Below are positions 48,829 to 57,349 of a stretch of 64,000 bases of DNA, piece after piece. The stretch is from WHSW01 sp963767285. GTDB taxonomy: Bacteria > Actinomycetota > Thermoleophilia > Solirubrobacterales > 70-9. Under the pieces are notes generated by a model. That model did no database searches and was not told where the DNA came from. It saw nothing but the letters and a program-made list of their open reading frames with translations. The stretch's first letter is position 1, and each line of letters begins with the position of its first letter. The stretch is taken from positions 806,001-870,000 of the forward strand of contig CAVYDJ010000004.1 of assembly GCA_963767285.1 (NCBI GenBank), written 5' to 3'. Both the position numbers and the translations under genes were made by a program.

Positions 48829-51024
48829 TTGCTTGGCGACCTGTTCGCGGTGATCGGCGAGCACACGGCCAACGGCGACCAGCCCATCGACCGGCCGACG
48901 ATCGAGCGCGCCTTCGCCTTCGCCTGCGAGAGGCACGCCGACCAGCGCCGCAAATCCGGCGAGGACTTCATCACCCACCCGGTCGAGGTCGCGAAGATCT
49001 GCGCCGGGCTCCGGCTCGACACGGAGACCCTGAGCGCCGCGCTCCTGCACGACACGGTCGAGGACACCTCGGCCAGCATCGACGAGGTGCGGGAGATGTT
49101 CGGCGACGAGGTCGCCGCTCTGGTCGACGGGGTGACGAAGCTGACCGAGATCACCTTCCAGAGCCGCGACGAACACCAGGCCGAGAACTACCGCAAGATG
49201 ATGGTCGCGATGGCCACGGACGTCCGGGTCATCCTGATCAAACTCGCGGACCGCCTCCACAACATGCGCACGCTCGAGGCGCTGGCGAAGCAGAAGCAGA
49301 TCGAGAAGGCGCGCGAGACGCTCGAGATCTACGCGCCCCTGGCCCACAGGCTCGGGATCCACGCCATGAAGTGGGAGCTCGAGGACCTCGCGTTCCAGCG
49401 CCTGCACCCGCGCAAGTACGAGGAGATCAAGAAGCTCGTCGCCCAGCAGCGCAACGAGCGCGAGTCGTATGTCTCCGACGCCGGCGAGTTCCTGGCCGCC
49501 GAGCTGCTCAAGGTCGGGATCGAGTCCCAGATCTCCGGCCGCGCGAAGCACTTCTACTCGATCTATTCGAAGATGACCAAGAAGGGCAGGGAGTTCAACG
49601 AGATCTACGACCTGACCGCGATGCGGGTGATCGTCGACTCGGTCAAGGACTGCTACGGCGCGATCGGGATCATCCACTCGATCTGGAAGCCGCTGCCGGG
49701 GCGGTTCAAGGACTTCATCGCGACGCCGAAGCTGAACCTCTACCAGGCGCTGCACACGACCGTGATCGGGCCCGAGGGACGGCCGCTCGAGATTCAGATC
49801 CGGACCCCGGACATGCACAACGTCGCCGAGTTCGGGATCGCTGCCCACGTGATCTACAAGGAGGGCGCGAAGGGCGGCGAGGACGCGGGCCGCGACAAGA
49901 TGACGTGGCTCCGCCACCTTCTCGACACCGACCCCGACGAGGACCCGAGCGAGTTCCTCGAGGCGCTGAAGGTCGATCTGTTCGAGGACGAGGTGTTCGT
50001 GTTCACGCCGCGCGGCGAGGTCAAGAACCTTTCCGCCGGCTCGACCCCGCTCGACTTCGCCTACTCGGTCCATACCGACATCGGCCACCGCTGCGTCGGC
50101 GCGAAGGTGAACGGCAAGATCGTGCCGCTGCACTACTCCCTGCAGAGCGGCGACATCGTCGAGATCCTGACCTCGAAGCAGGATCGCGGCCCGTCGCGCG
50201 ACTGGCTGGCGCTCGTGCGGACCAGCCGCGCCCGCAACAAGATCCGCGCCTCGCTGAAGCGCGAGCGGCGCGAGGACGCCGAGCACCGCGGACGCGAGGA
50301 CCTGCAGACGGCCTTGAAGAAGAACGGCCTGCCCCCGCAGCGCCTCGCCGGCTCGCCGCTGCTCGCCGACGTGACCCGCGAGATGGGCTTCCGCAAGGCC
50401 GACGACTTCTACATCGCCCTCGGCCAGGGCAAGATCTCGACGAAGACCGTCGTCAACAAGGTGATGCAGCGCCTCAAGGCCGGCGACGCCGTCGCCGGCG
50501 ACGAGACCGAGGCCCGGCTCGCCGGCGTGCTCGAGGGGCGCGACGAGCGCCAGCGCCGCACCCAGGACGCCTCCAACTACGGGATCAAGGTCGAGGGGGT
50601 CGACGACGTCGTCGTACGGCTCGCGAAGTGCTGCCGGCCGGTGCCCGGCGACGAGATCGTCGGCTACGTCTCGCTCGGGCGCGGGATCACGATCCACCGC
50701 GAGGACTGCAAGAACGTCGGCGCACTGATGAAGTCGCCTGAACGGTTCACCGATGTCTCCTGGGCCGGCGACAACCGGACCTCCTACCGGGTCGAGCTGC
50801 AGGTCGACGCCTGGGATCGCACCCGCCTGCTCGAGGACCTCTCACGAACTTTCTCGGAGGCTGGCGTCAACATCCTCGAGGCCAACTGCTCGACCAAGCA
50901 CCCGATGGTCCGCAACCGCTTCGTGGTCGAGGTCGGCGATTCGACCCAGCTCAAGCAGCTCGTCAACCGGCTGCGCGCGCTGGAGGGCGTCTTCGACGCC
51001 TATCGCGTCACGCCCACCGACTGA
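48829..51024 (+). CDS. rel: bifunctional (p)ppGpp synthetase/hydrolase Rel
   Basis: About 730 residues. HD hydrolase (to about residue 160): 'DFITHPVEVAKICAGLRLD', 'LLHDTVEDT' and 'LADRLHNMRTLEALA' are intact. The synthetase has 'EIYDLTAMRVIVDSVKDCYGAIGIIHSIWKPLPGRFKDFIATPKLNLYQALHTTVIG'; RFKD is the RxKD motif of bifunctional Rel, unlike the ExDD of RelA. TGS ('VFTPRGEVKNLSAGSTPLDFAYSVHTDIGHRCVGAKVNGKIVPL'), a zinc-finger region ('LAKCCRPVPGDEIVGY') and ACT domain follow. The start is uncertain: the frame is open upstream through the recJ end with no ATG/GTG/TTG; TTG 48829 or GTG 48850 are the first canonical starts, and an ATA at 48673 has a perfect AGGAGG ahead of it. Confidence 0.9.
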   Translation: MLGDLFAVIGEHTANGDQPIDRPTIERAFAFACERHADQRRKSGEDFITHPVEVAKICAGLRLDTETLSAALLHDTVEDTSASIDEVREMFGDEVAALVDGVTKLTEITFQSRDEHQAENYRKMMVAMATDVRVILIKLADRLHNMRTLEALAKQKQIEKARETLEIYAPLAHRLGIHAMKWELEDLAFQRLHPRKYEEIKKLVAQQRNERESYVSDAGEFLAAELLKVGIESQISGRAKHFYSIYSKMTKKGREFNEIYDLTAMRVIVDSVKDCYGAIGIIHSIWKPLPGRFKDFIATPKLNLYQALHTTVIGPEGRPLEIQIRTPDMHNVAEFGIAAHVIYKEGAKGGEDAGRDKMTWLRHLLDTDPDEDPSEFLEALKVDLFEDEVFVFTPRGEVKNLSAGSTPLDFAYSVHTDIGHRCVGAKVNGKIVPLHYSLQSGDIVEILTSKQDRGPSRDWLALVRTSRARNKIRASLKRERREDAEHRGREDLQTALKKNGLPPQRLAGSPLLADVTREMGFRKADDFYIALGQGKISTKTVVNKVMQRLKAGDAVAGDETEARLAGVLEGRDERQRRTQDASNYGIKVEGVDDVVVRLAKCCRPVPGDEIVGYVSLGRGITIHREDCKNVGALMKSPERFTDVSWAGDNRTSYRVELQVDAWDRTRLLEDLSRTFSEAGVNILEANCSTKHPMVRNRFVVEVGDSTQLKQLVNRLRALEGVFDAYRVTPTD

Positions 51025-51033
51025 CGCGGCCGC

Positions 51034-51200
51034 TCAGCGGATCACGTCGAAGCCGATCGGGCTCACGGGCGATTCGGGGTGGCGGATGTACGCCTTGCCC
51101 ACGGCGCCGGCGAAGTCGCCGGAGCCATCGACCACCGAGAACGTCTGGTCATCGCCGATTGTCCTTCGAGACCACTTCCGTTCGGGGGCCCCGACCCTCT
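51034..51200 (-). pseudogene. C-terminal remnant of an allene-oxide-cyclase-like protein
   Basis: On the minus strand the frame ending at 51034 reads '...DDQTFSVVDGSGDFAGAVGK' and then 'AYIRHPESPVSPIGFDVIR'. The F-x-V-x-x-G-x-G-D-F-x-G-A pattern is that of the last beta-hairpins of allene oxide cyclase barrel/dirigent-like proteins. Upstream of about 51160 the frame carries unrelated, basic sequence and no start codon. I take it as the decayed 3' end of a secreted barrel-protein gene. It fills most of the gap between rel and the glycosyltransferase. Confidence 0.5.
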
Positions 51201-51231
51201 CGCTTCCGGACGGCCGCTGTCAAGGGCGCGC

Positions 51232-51237
51232 TAGCTT
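51232..51237 (+). promoter_or_regulatory. -10 element of the GT2 gene
   Basis: TAGCTT ends 6 nt before ATG 51244. Confidence 0.45.
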
Positions 51238-51243
51238 GAGGCC

Positions 51244-52101
51244 ATGAGCCGCCCGGCGGTCAGCGTCGTCGTGCCGCTGCACGGCGACCGGGAGTACGTG
51301 CGCCGCTGCGCCGCGGCGCTCGCACGGCTGAAGCTCGGCCCGGTGGACGAGCTGATCGTCGCCGACAACACTGCGGAGGGGGTGGCAGAGGCGGAGCTCG
51401 CGAGTGTCGCGACCGTGGTGCCGGCGCCCGAGCAGCGGTCTTCCTACTTCGCCCGCAACGCCGGCGCTGCGGTCACGAGCGGCAGCTGGCTGCTGTTCAC
51501 CGATGCGGATTGCGTCCCCGTTCCGGATCTGCTCGACCGCTACTTCGCTGCCCCGATCCCCGACCGCTGCGGTGCCGTCGCAGGCGGCATCGTCGGCGTC
51601 CCCGGCCAGGACGGGCTGCTCACCCGGTACGCGCGCGATCGCAACTTCCTGGACCAGGCCGAGGGCATGCACGGGAAAGGCGGGAAGGCGGCCGCGACCG
51701 GCAACCTGATGATCCGCCGGGCCACCTTCGACGAGCTCGGCGGCTTCGCGGACGGCATCCGCTCCGCCGGCGACGTCGACTTCTGCTGGCGGATGCACGA
51801 GGCGGACTGGACGCTCGAGCAGCGCCCCGAGGCGCGGGTCGAGCATCACCACCGCGAGAACCTGGCGGAGTTCCTGGGCATGGTCGCGCGCTACGGGTCC
51901 GGCTCGCGCTGGCTGAACGAGCGCCATCCTGGCGTCGCCCCGCGGTGGCCACTGTCGGCGTGGGAGCTCGGGCGGTCCGGCGTCGATGCGGTGCGCCACG
52001 CTGCGGCGGGCCGTTTCGATCAGTCGGCGTTCCGGCTGATCGACGCCGTCGGCCTGGTCGCCCACAACGTGGGCTACCGGCGCTCGAACGAAGTGACGTA
52101 G
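51244..52101 (+). CDS. family 2 glycosyltransferase
   Basis: 285 residues. GT-A fold: 'AVSVVVPLHGDREYVRRCAAAL', 'VDELIVADNTAEG', 'YFARNAGAAVTSGSWLLFTDADCVPVPDLL' with the DxD metal motif in 'TDADC', and 'FDELGGFADGIRSAGDVDFCWRMHEADW' with the E/D-D acceptor-site motif. It has no membrane anchor. A role in polysaccharide or glycoconjugate synthesis is likely, but no polysaccharide cluster adjoins it. It stands alone. Confidence 0.88.
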   Translation: MSRPAVSVVVPLHGDREYVRRCAAALARLKLGPVDELIVADNTAEGVAEAELASVATVVPAPEQRSSYFARNAGAAVTSGSWLLFTDADCVPVPDLLDRYFAAPIPDRCGAVAGGIVGVPGQDGLLTRYARDRNFLDQAEGMHGKGGKAAATGNLMIRRATFDELGGFADGIRSAGDVDFCWRMHEADWTLEQRPEARVEHHHRENLAEFLGMVARYGSGSRWLNERHPGVAPRWPLSAWELGRSGVDAVRHAAAGRFDQSAFRLIDAVGLVAHNVGYRRSNEVT

Positions 52102-52104
52102 GCG

Positions 52105-52983
52105 CTACGCCGCGGCTTTGGGCGCGACCACGTGGTCGATCAGGAAACCGCGGATCAGCGCGACCAGGGCGTCGGGCTGTTCCTCCGGGATGAAGGTGCG
52201 GCTGTCGGCTACGAGCTCGAAGCGGGCGCGCAGCTGGTTGGCGAGCCGCCGGCCGTGCTCGCGCGGGAAGATCTTGTCGTGGTCGGCCCACAGGACGAGG
52301 GCCGGGCGGTCGAAGCGATCGAGACGCTCGGCCGCCTCGTGCGTGTAACGCGTGTCGACCGCGCGCAGCAGCGAGGCGAGGTCGCGGCGAACCCCCTTGT
52401 TGGTCTGTATGGGGTCGGTGTAGGACCGCATGATCTCCGGCTCGATCGGCCGGCTCGTTACCCACCCGTAGGCGGTCGGCAGCCGCTGAACGAACTTGAA
52501 CTTGATCGACCAGGCGACGACGTCCATCAGCCTCGGCCACCGCCCGGCCAGCTCCAGGTACTTCTGCGGCGTCGGCGGGAACTTCTCGAAGGCGTCGCAG
52601 GAGGTCAGGACCAGGGCTCCGACCCGCTCGGCATGGTGGCCGACCAGCCACTGGGCGACCGCGCCGCCGGTGTCGTTGGCGACGATCACCGCGTCTCGGA
52701 GCTCGAGCGCCTCGAGGAAGTCGGCGACGATACGGGCGAGGCCGGGCAGCGTAAGGTCGGCATCGGGACGGAGCGGGTGGGAGTGCGCGCCCAGCGGTAG
52801 GTCCGGGGCGATGCAGCGGTACTCACCGGCCAGCCCGGGGACCACCTTGCGCCACAGGTCGCCGTTGACGCCGACGCCGTGGACGAAGACGAGCGGGCGG
52901 CCCCGGCCGCTCTCGCGGTAGGCGATCGTCCCTGCGGGGACCTCGACGGTCCGTTGTTCCCCCAGCGCCGTGCTGATCGACAT
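52105..52983 (-). CDS. alpha/beta hydrolase with Asp nucleophile elbow
   Basis: 292 residues. 'PLVFVHGVGVNGDLWRKVVPGLAGEYRCIAPDLPLGAHSHP' is the oxyanion/HG loop, and the nucleophile elbow reads 'VIVANDTGGAVAQWL', with Asp where most members have Ser, as in haloalkane dehalogenases and epoxide hydrolases. 'LVLWADHDKIFPREHGRRL' and 'SRTFIPEEQPD' are near the acid/His positions; the usual His is replaced by a 'TFIPEEQPD' segment, so catalysis is uncertain. It is 14 nt after the HIT gene and is the last gene of the minus-strand operon. Confidence 0.82.
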   Translation of the reverse strand: MSISTALGEQRTVEVPAGTIAYRESGRGRPLVFVHGVGVNGDLWRKVVPGLAGEYRCIAPDLPLGAHSHPLRPDADLTLPGLARIVADFLEALELRDAVIVANDTGGAVAQWLVGHHAERVGALVLTSCDAFEKFPPTPQKYLELAGRWPRLMDVVAWSIKFKFVQRLPTAYGWVTSRPIEPEIMRSYTDPIQTNKGVRRDLASLLRAVDTRYTHEAAERLDRFDRPALVLWADHDKIFPREHGRRLANQLRARFELVADSRTFIPEEQPDALVALIRGFLIDHVVAPKAAA

Positions 52984-52997
52984 CGGTCGCGAGAGTT

Positions 52998-53429
52998 TTA
53001 GCGGGTGAGGGCGGCGACCGCGTCGCGCACCTTGGCGGCGGTCTCGGCCGCGTGCTCGTCGCGCTCGTACTTCGTCCGCGGCCAGAAGAACCCGCGCAGC
53101 CCGTCCTTGCGGACCCGCGGCACCACGTGGGTGTGCAGGTGGGGGACGGACTGGCTGACGACGTTGTTGATCGCCACGAACGACCCCTGGGCGCCCATTG
53201 CGTCGCGGACCGCGAGCGACAGCAGGCGGGCGCTGCGGAAGTACGGCTCGATCAGCTCGTCCGGCAGATCGCCGAGCGTCTCGATGTGGTCACGGGGGAC
53301 CAGCAGGGTGTGTCCGTGGAACACCGGCCTGATGTCGAGGAACGCGAGCGAGAGGTCGTCGGAGAAGACGATCTCCGCCGGGGTGTCGCCGGCGATGATC
53401 GAGCAGAAGAGGCAGTCGCGCTCAGGCAA
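52998..53429 (-). CDS. HIT family hydrolase (histidine triad)
   Basis: 143 residues. 'CLFCSIIAGDTPAEIVFSDDLSLAFLDIRPVFHGHTLLVPRDH' and the triad 'VPHLHTHVVPR' define an HINT/Fhit-type nucleotide hydrolase or transferase. The two Cys of 'DCLFC' are typical of zinc-bearing HIT proteins. The start is TTG 53429, inside the end of the upstream kinase gene (8-nt overlap); no ATG or GTG fits in front of 'PERDCLFC'. Confidence 0.9.
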   Translation of the reverse strand: MPERDCLFCSIIAGDTPAEIVFSDDLSLAFLDIRPVFHGHTLLVPRDHIETLGDLPDELIEPYFRSARLLSLAVRDAMGAQGSFVAINNVVSQSVPHLHTHVVPRVRKDGLRGFFWPRTKYERDEHAAETAAKVRDAVAALTR

Positions 53430-54432
53430 CGACCGTGAGCGCCCCGGGGTCGATCGTCAGGTCGAGCTCGGCGTGGGCGCCGATGTAGTCGCCGTCGACC
53501 TGGATCGGGAAGGCTCGCGGGACACCCTCGGCGTCGGTCGAGACCGAGGTCACGCGCGCCGACGTGACGTCGTCGAAGTGGTCGATCTGGCGGTGGCGCG
53601 AGGCGCGCAGGCCCTCCGAGAGCACCCGGGTGATGATCGGGCCCATGTCCCGCTGCGCGGCGCGGCGCAGGACCCCGATCGAGAGCGTGCCGTCGTCGAT
53701 CTCGATCCCCTCGCAGACCCGCACCGGGCGGCGGCCGAAATACGTGAACGGATCGGAGTTCTGGGCCAGGACGGTGACGCCCTCGGCCTGCTCGCCGCCG
53801 GTCTCGAGCCGCATCCGCACGGGGTTCCGCAAGTAGTCGCGGTAGAACGAGCTCACCGCGACCCAGGTGTAGAAGTAGGGGCCCGCTCGCGCCTTCAGCT
53901 TCGGCTTGCGGTCGACCCGCATCGCGGCCGAGGCGTCGAGCCCGGAGCCGCAGCTGAACACGAACCGGCGCCCGTTGGCGATCCCGAGGTCGATCCGCCG
54001 GGGCCGGAAGTCGTCGGCCAGCCCGAGCAGGTGCTCGGTGGCGTCGACGACGTCGTTCGGGACCCCGAGCGTGCGCGCGACGACGTTGGTCGAGCCGCCG
54101 GGAAGGATCGAGACCGGGACGTCGGTCCCGGCCAGCCCGTTGGCGACCTCGTTCAGGGTCCCGTCGCCGCCGAAGGCGACGACCAGGTCATAGCCGCCGT
54201 CGATCGCCTCGCGGCCGATCTCGGTGGCGTGGTTCTGCGCTTCGGTGGACACCGCTTCCACCTCATAGCGGCCCTGCAGCGCGTAGACGACCAGGTTCTT
54301 GAGCCGGTCCGAGACCGTCGTCGCGTACGGGTTGACGATGATCAGCATCCGCTTCTTGCGCGGGCGCGCCGGCTCGCCGCCGCCGTTCGGCGACGGGGCG
54401 ACGCGCTCGGGGGTCGCGGTCGCTGCGCTCAC
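53422..54432 (-). CDS. diacylglycerol kinase-like lipid kinase
   Basis: 336 residues from GTG 54432. DAGK catalytic domain: 'MLIIVNPYATTVSDRLKNLVV', 'YDLVVAFGGDGTLNEVANGLAGTDVPVSILPGGSTNVVARTLG' (the GGDGT nucleotide motif), then a beta-sandwich domain ('FVFSCGSGLDASAAM', 'DDGTLSIGVL' and 'FPIQVDGDYIG'). The family phosphorylates diacylglycerol or sphingosine-type lipids; DgkB/YegS-type is likely. It overlaps the MBL gene by GTGA and the HIT gene by 8 nt. Confidence 0.9.
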   Translation of the reverse strand: MSAATATPERVAPSPNGGGEPARPRKKRMLIIVNPYATTVSDRLKNLVVYALQGRYEVEAVSTEAQNHATEIGREAIDGGYDLVVAFGGDGTLNEVANGLAGTDVPVSILPGGSTNVVARTLGVPNDVVDATEHLLGLADDFRPRRIDLGIANGRRFVFSCGSGLDASAAMRVDRKPKLKARAGPYFYTWVAVSSFYRDYLRNPVRMRLETGGEQAEGVTVLAQNSDPFTYFGRRPVRVCEGIEIDDGTLSIGVLRRAAQRDMGPIITRVLSEGLRASRHRQIDHFDDVTSARVTSVSTDAEGVPRAFPIQVDGDYIGAHAELDLTIDPGALTVVA

Positions 54433-55484
54433 GAGGTGATCGTAGGCGGGATCGCGACCTCGCCGTCCGCACCCGTGGCCTCGAATCGCACGACGCCGCC
54501 GTCCTCGACCTCGCGGACGAGCCCGGCTTCGATCAGCAGGTCGACGTGCCCCACAACCTCCGACAGCGTCAGGAATGCCTGGGTCACCGCGACGTTGCCC
54601 CACATCTCCTGGGCCAGCTCGTAGGCGGTCCGGGACTGCTCGGCGATCAGCTTGCGCAGCTTCTCGGCCCGGCGGCGGTGCAGCTCGAAGCGCTCGTCGA
54701 TGAGCGCCGCGTGGTCGGTGATCGGCTCCCCGTGGCCGGGGAGCAGGATGCGCGCCGGGAGCTCGCGGGTCAGGGCCAGCGAGCGCAGGTAGGTGACCAG
54801 CGCCTGCGGCCGCTCGTCCGAGCCATCGAGCGGCCGGGAGAGCAGCGGGTTTGAGGAGATGTGGGCGATCAGGTGGTCGGCGCAGATCAGGATGCCCCGG
54901 TCGGCGTCCCAGAAGACCGTGTCGGACGGGCTGTGGCCGGGGCGGTGCTGGACCTCGAGCGTGCGGTCGCGCAGCTCGAGCAGCTCGCCGTTGGCGAGCG
55001 GCCTGGTGACGTTCGCCGCCGCGCCCCAGCCCCGGAAGCTCGCCGAGACGCTGCGCAGCGCGCTCACGACCTCGTCGGGGATCCCATATCGCCGCATCAG
55101 GGCGCCGGCGAACTCGTCGTCGCGCTCGCTGTCCGAGCCGTAGCGCTCGACGAACGGGACGACGGCGTCGATCGCCGCGACCTCGGCACCGGAGTGCGAG
55201 GCGACGATCTCGACCAGACCGAGGTGGTCGATGTGCTGGTGGGTGATCACGATGAGGCCCAGGTCCTCAATCGAGTGCCCGGCCTCGTCGAGCTGGCGCT
55301 GCAGCTCGTCGAGCGACTTGCCCGAGTTCGGCCCGGTGTCGACGAGGGTCAGGGGGTCGTCCTCGAGCAGGTAGCAGTTGACCCGCCCGACCGCGAACGG
55401 GGTCGGGATCCGCAGCCGGACGATCCCGGCCTCGCGCGCCTCGGCGAGCGCCTCCTCTGGAGTCAGAGACTCCTCCGGACTCAC
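54429..55484 (-). CDS. MBL-fold metallo-hydrolase
   Basis: 351 residues from GTG 55484. Metallo-beta-lactamase fold: 'VNCYLLEDDPLTLVDTGPNSGKS', zinc motif 'ITHQHIDHLG' (H-x-H-x-D-H), 'VQHRPGHSPSDTVFW', 'ICADHLIAH' and 'LPGHGEPITDH'. The C-terminal 90 residues form a winged-helix-like domain ('RTAYELAQEMWGNVAVTQAFLTLSEVVGHVDLLIEAGLVREV'), as in the RNase-LACTB2/glyoxalase-II-like group. Substrate unknown. It overlaps both neighbours by 4 nt. Confidence 0.9.
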   Translation of the reverse strand: MSPEESLTPEEALAEAREAGIVRLRIPTPFAVGRVNCYLLEDDPLTLVDTGPNSGKSLDELQRQLDEAGHSIEDLGLIVITHQHIDHLGLVEIVASHSGAEVAAIDAVVPFVERYGSDSERDDEFAGALMRRYGIPDEVVSALRSVSASFRGWGAAANVTRPLANGELLELRDRTLEVQHRPGHSPSDTVFWDADRGILICADHLIAHISSNPLLSRPLDGSDERPQALVTYLRSLALTRELPARILLPGHGEPITDHAALIDERFELHRRRAEKLRKLIAEQSRTAYELAQEMWGNVAVTQAFLTLSEVVGHVDLLIEAGLVREVEDGGVVRFEATGADGEVAIPPTITS

Positions 55485-56860
55485 GAGCGAATCAGCGCCA
55501 GCACCTCGTCGCGCTTGGCCTCCATGTCCTCGCGCGAGACCAGCGACTCGAGGTTGAGGCGCAGCAACGGCTCGGTGTTCGACGGCCGGACGTTGAAGTG
55601 CCAGTCGGGGTAGTCGACGGAGACCCCGTCGAGCCAGCTGATCTCCGCGTCCGAGTAGGCGGCGGCGATCGCCTTCATCTTCGCCTCCTGGTCGGCGACC
55701 TCCGAGTTGATCTCACCGGAGATGAAATACCGGGATCGGAACTCGCCGACGAGCTGCGAGAGCGGCCGTCCCTCGACGCCGAGCAGCTCCAGCACCAGCA
55801 GCGCCGGCAGCGTGCCCGAGTCGGCGCACCAGAACTCGCGGAAGTAGTAGTGGCCGGAGACCTCGCCGCCGAAAGCGCCGCCGTGCTCTCGCATCGCCTG
55901 CTTGAAGAAGGCGTGGCCGACGCGGTTGACGTGAGGGGTGCCGCCGAGGGCCGTGACCGTGTCGGGGACGGCGCGGCTGGCCCGGACGTCATACAGGATC
56001 GCCGCGCCGGGCTGCTTGGCGAGCACGCGGCGGGCCAGCAGCGCGGTCAGGAAGTCGCCATCCACGAACTCGCCGCCGTCGTCGATGAAGAAGCAGCGGT
56101 CGGCGTCGCCGTCCCAGGCGATCCCGAGGTCCGCGCCCTCATCGAGCACGCGATCGATGATGAACTGCCGGTTCTCCGGCAGCAGCGGGTTCGGCTCGTG
56201 GTCGGGGAACTCGCCGTCAGGGACCCAGTAGGTCTCGACCAGGTCCAGGTCGAGCCGTTCGAGCAACGGCCCGACCATCGGCCCGGCCATCCCGTTGCCG
56301 CCGTCGACGACGACCTTCAGCGGCTTCACGCTCGCGACCTCGATCGTGGCCAGGGCGTGGCGCTGGAAGGCGTCGTAGACGTCGACGGCCTCGACCTGGC
56401 CGCCGCCGGGCGGCTCGGGCAGTCCGGCGAGCACGAGGTCGCGGATGTCCCCGATCCCGGCGTCGCCGGAGAGGGCGAGCGCCCCCTCGCGGACCAGCTT
56501 CACGCCGGTGTAGGCCTTCGGGTTGTGCGAGGCGGTGACCATCGCGCCACCGTCGAGCTCCTGGGAGCCGACGAGGAAATAGAGCATCTCGGTCCCGACC
56601 ATGCCCGCGTCGACGACCGTGGCCCCCTCCGCGACGAGCCCGTCGCGCAGCCGCCCTGCCATCTCCGGCGCCTGCAGGCGCATGTCGCGGCCCAGGCCCA
56701 CCCGCAACTCGGCCGGCGGCTTCGCGCGCAGTTCGCCGAGCACCCGCGCGAACGCCCGGCCCACCAGATAGCTGACCTCACCGTCCATCTCCGAGCCGTA
56801 GAGGCCGCGGATGTCGTAGGCCTTGAAGATCTCGGGCTTGACGTCAGTCAAAGGTCCCAC
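55481..56860 (-). CDS. manB: phosphomannomutase/phosphoglucomutase
   Basis: 459 residues. An alpha-D-phosphohexomutase that interconverts hexose 1- and 6-phosphates: 'FKAYDIRGLYG' start, phosphoserine loop 'VTASHNPKAYTGVK', metal loop 'GIAWDGDADRCFF', sugar-binding 'GGEVSGHYYF' and phosphate-binding 'FNVRPSNTEPLLRLN'. It is the bacterial ManB/PMM-PGM type. GTG 56860 or TTG 56851 may start it; the former overlaps the upstream HIT gene by 17 nt. It supplies sugar 1-phosphates for nucleotide sugars and cell-envelope glycans. Confidence 0.94.
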   Translation of the reverse strand: MGPLTDVKPEIFKAYDIRGLYGSEMDGEVSYLVGRAFARVLGELRAKPPAELRVGLGRDMRLQAPEMAGRLRDGLVAEGATVVDAGMVGTEMLYFLVGSQELDGGAMVTASHNPKAYTGVKLVREGALALSGDAGIGDIRDLVLAGLPEPPGGGQVEAVDVYDAFQRHALATIEVASVKPLKVVVDGGNGMAGPMVGPLLERLDLDLVETYWVPDGEFPDHEPNPLLPENRQFIIDRVLDEGADLGIAWDGDADRCFFIDDGGEFVDGDFLTALLARRVLAKQPGAAILYDVRASRAVPDTVTALGGTPHVNRVGHAFFKQAMREHGGAFGGEVSGHYYFREFWCADSGTLPALLVLELLGVEGRPLSQLVGEFRSRYFISGEINSEVADQEAKMKAIAAAYSDAEISWLDGVSVDYPDWHFNVRPSNTEPLLRLNLESLVSREDMEAKRDEVLALIRS

Positions 56861-57335
56861 GCAGCGTCTCGAAGCTCTCCTCGAGCGATTGCGGCATCAC
56901 CCGGGTGTCGCCGAGCACGGGCATGAAGTTCGTGTCGCCGCCCCAGCGCGGGACGACGTGCATGTGGATGTGGTGCTCGACCCCGGCGCCGGCGACCCGG
57001 CCCTGATTGAAGCCGACGTTGTAGCCGTGGGGCGCGTACTTGTCCTCCAGCGCCCGCATCGCCTGCTGGGTGAGCGCCATCATCTCCGCAGTCGTCTCGG
57101 GCTCGATCTCGGCCAGCGAGCCGATGTGCGAATAGGGGGCGACCATCAGGTGCCCGTTGGTGTACGGGAACAGGTTGAGGATCACGAAGCAGCGCTCGCC
57201 GCGGTGGACGATCAGGTTCGCCTCGTCGTCCTGCTCGGCGGGCTTGGTGCAGAAGATGCACTCGAGCTCCGAGTCCTTCGCCGCGTCCTTCACGTACGCG
57301 AGGCGCCACGGCGCCCAGATCCGTTGATTGGCCAC
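56844..57335 (-). CDS. HIT family protein (Ap4A phosphorylase-like)
   Basis: 163 residues from GTG 57335. 'RIWAPWRLAYVKDAAKDSELECIFC' is the start typical of actinobacterial HIT proteins of the diadenosine-polyphosphate AMP-phosphorylase type; 'LIVHRGERCFVILNLFPYTNGHLMVAPYSHIGSLAE' and the triad 'VEHHIHMHVVPRW' follow. It is first of the HIT-manB-MBL-kinase-HIT chain, in which all genes overlap. Confidence 0.9.
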   Translation of the reverse strand: MANQRIWAPWRLAYVKDAAKDSELECIFCTKPAEQDDEANLIVHRGERCFVILNLFPYTNGHLMVAPYSHIGSLAEIEPETTAEMMALTQQAMRALEDKYAPHGYNVGFNQGRVAGAGVEHHIHMHVVPRWGGDTNFMPVLGDTRVMPQSLEESFETLRGTFD

Positions 57336-57343
57336 ACGGCGAG

Positions 57344-57349
57344 ATCCTA
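57344..57349 (-). promoter_or_regulatory. -10 element of the HIT-manB operon
   Basis: TAGGAT on the minus strand ends 8 nt before GTG 57335. Confidence 0.55.
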
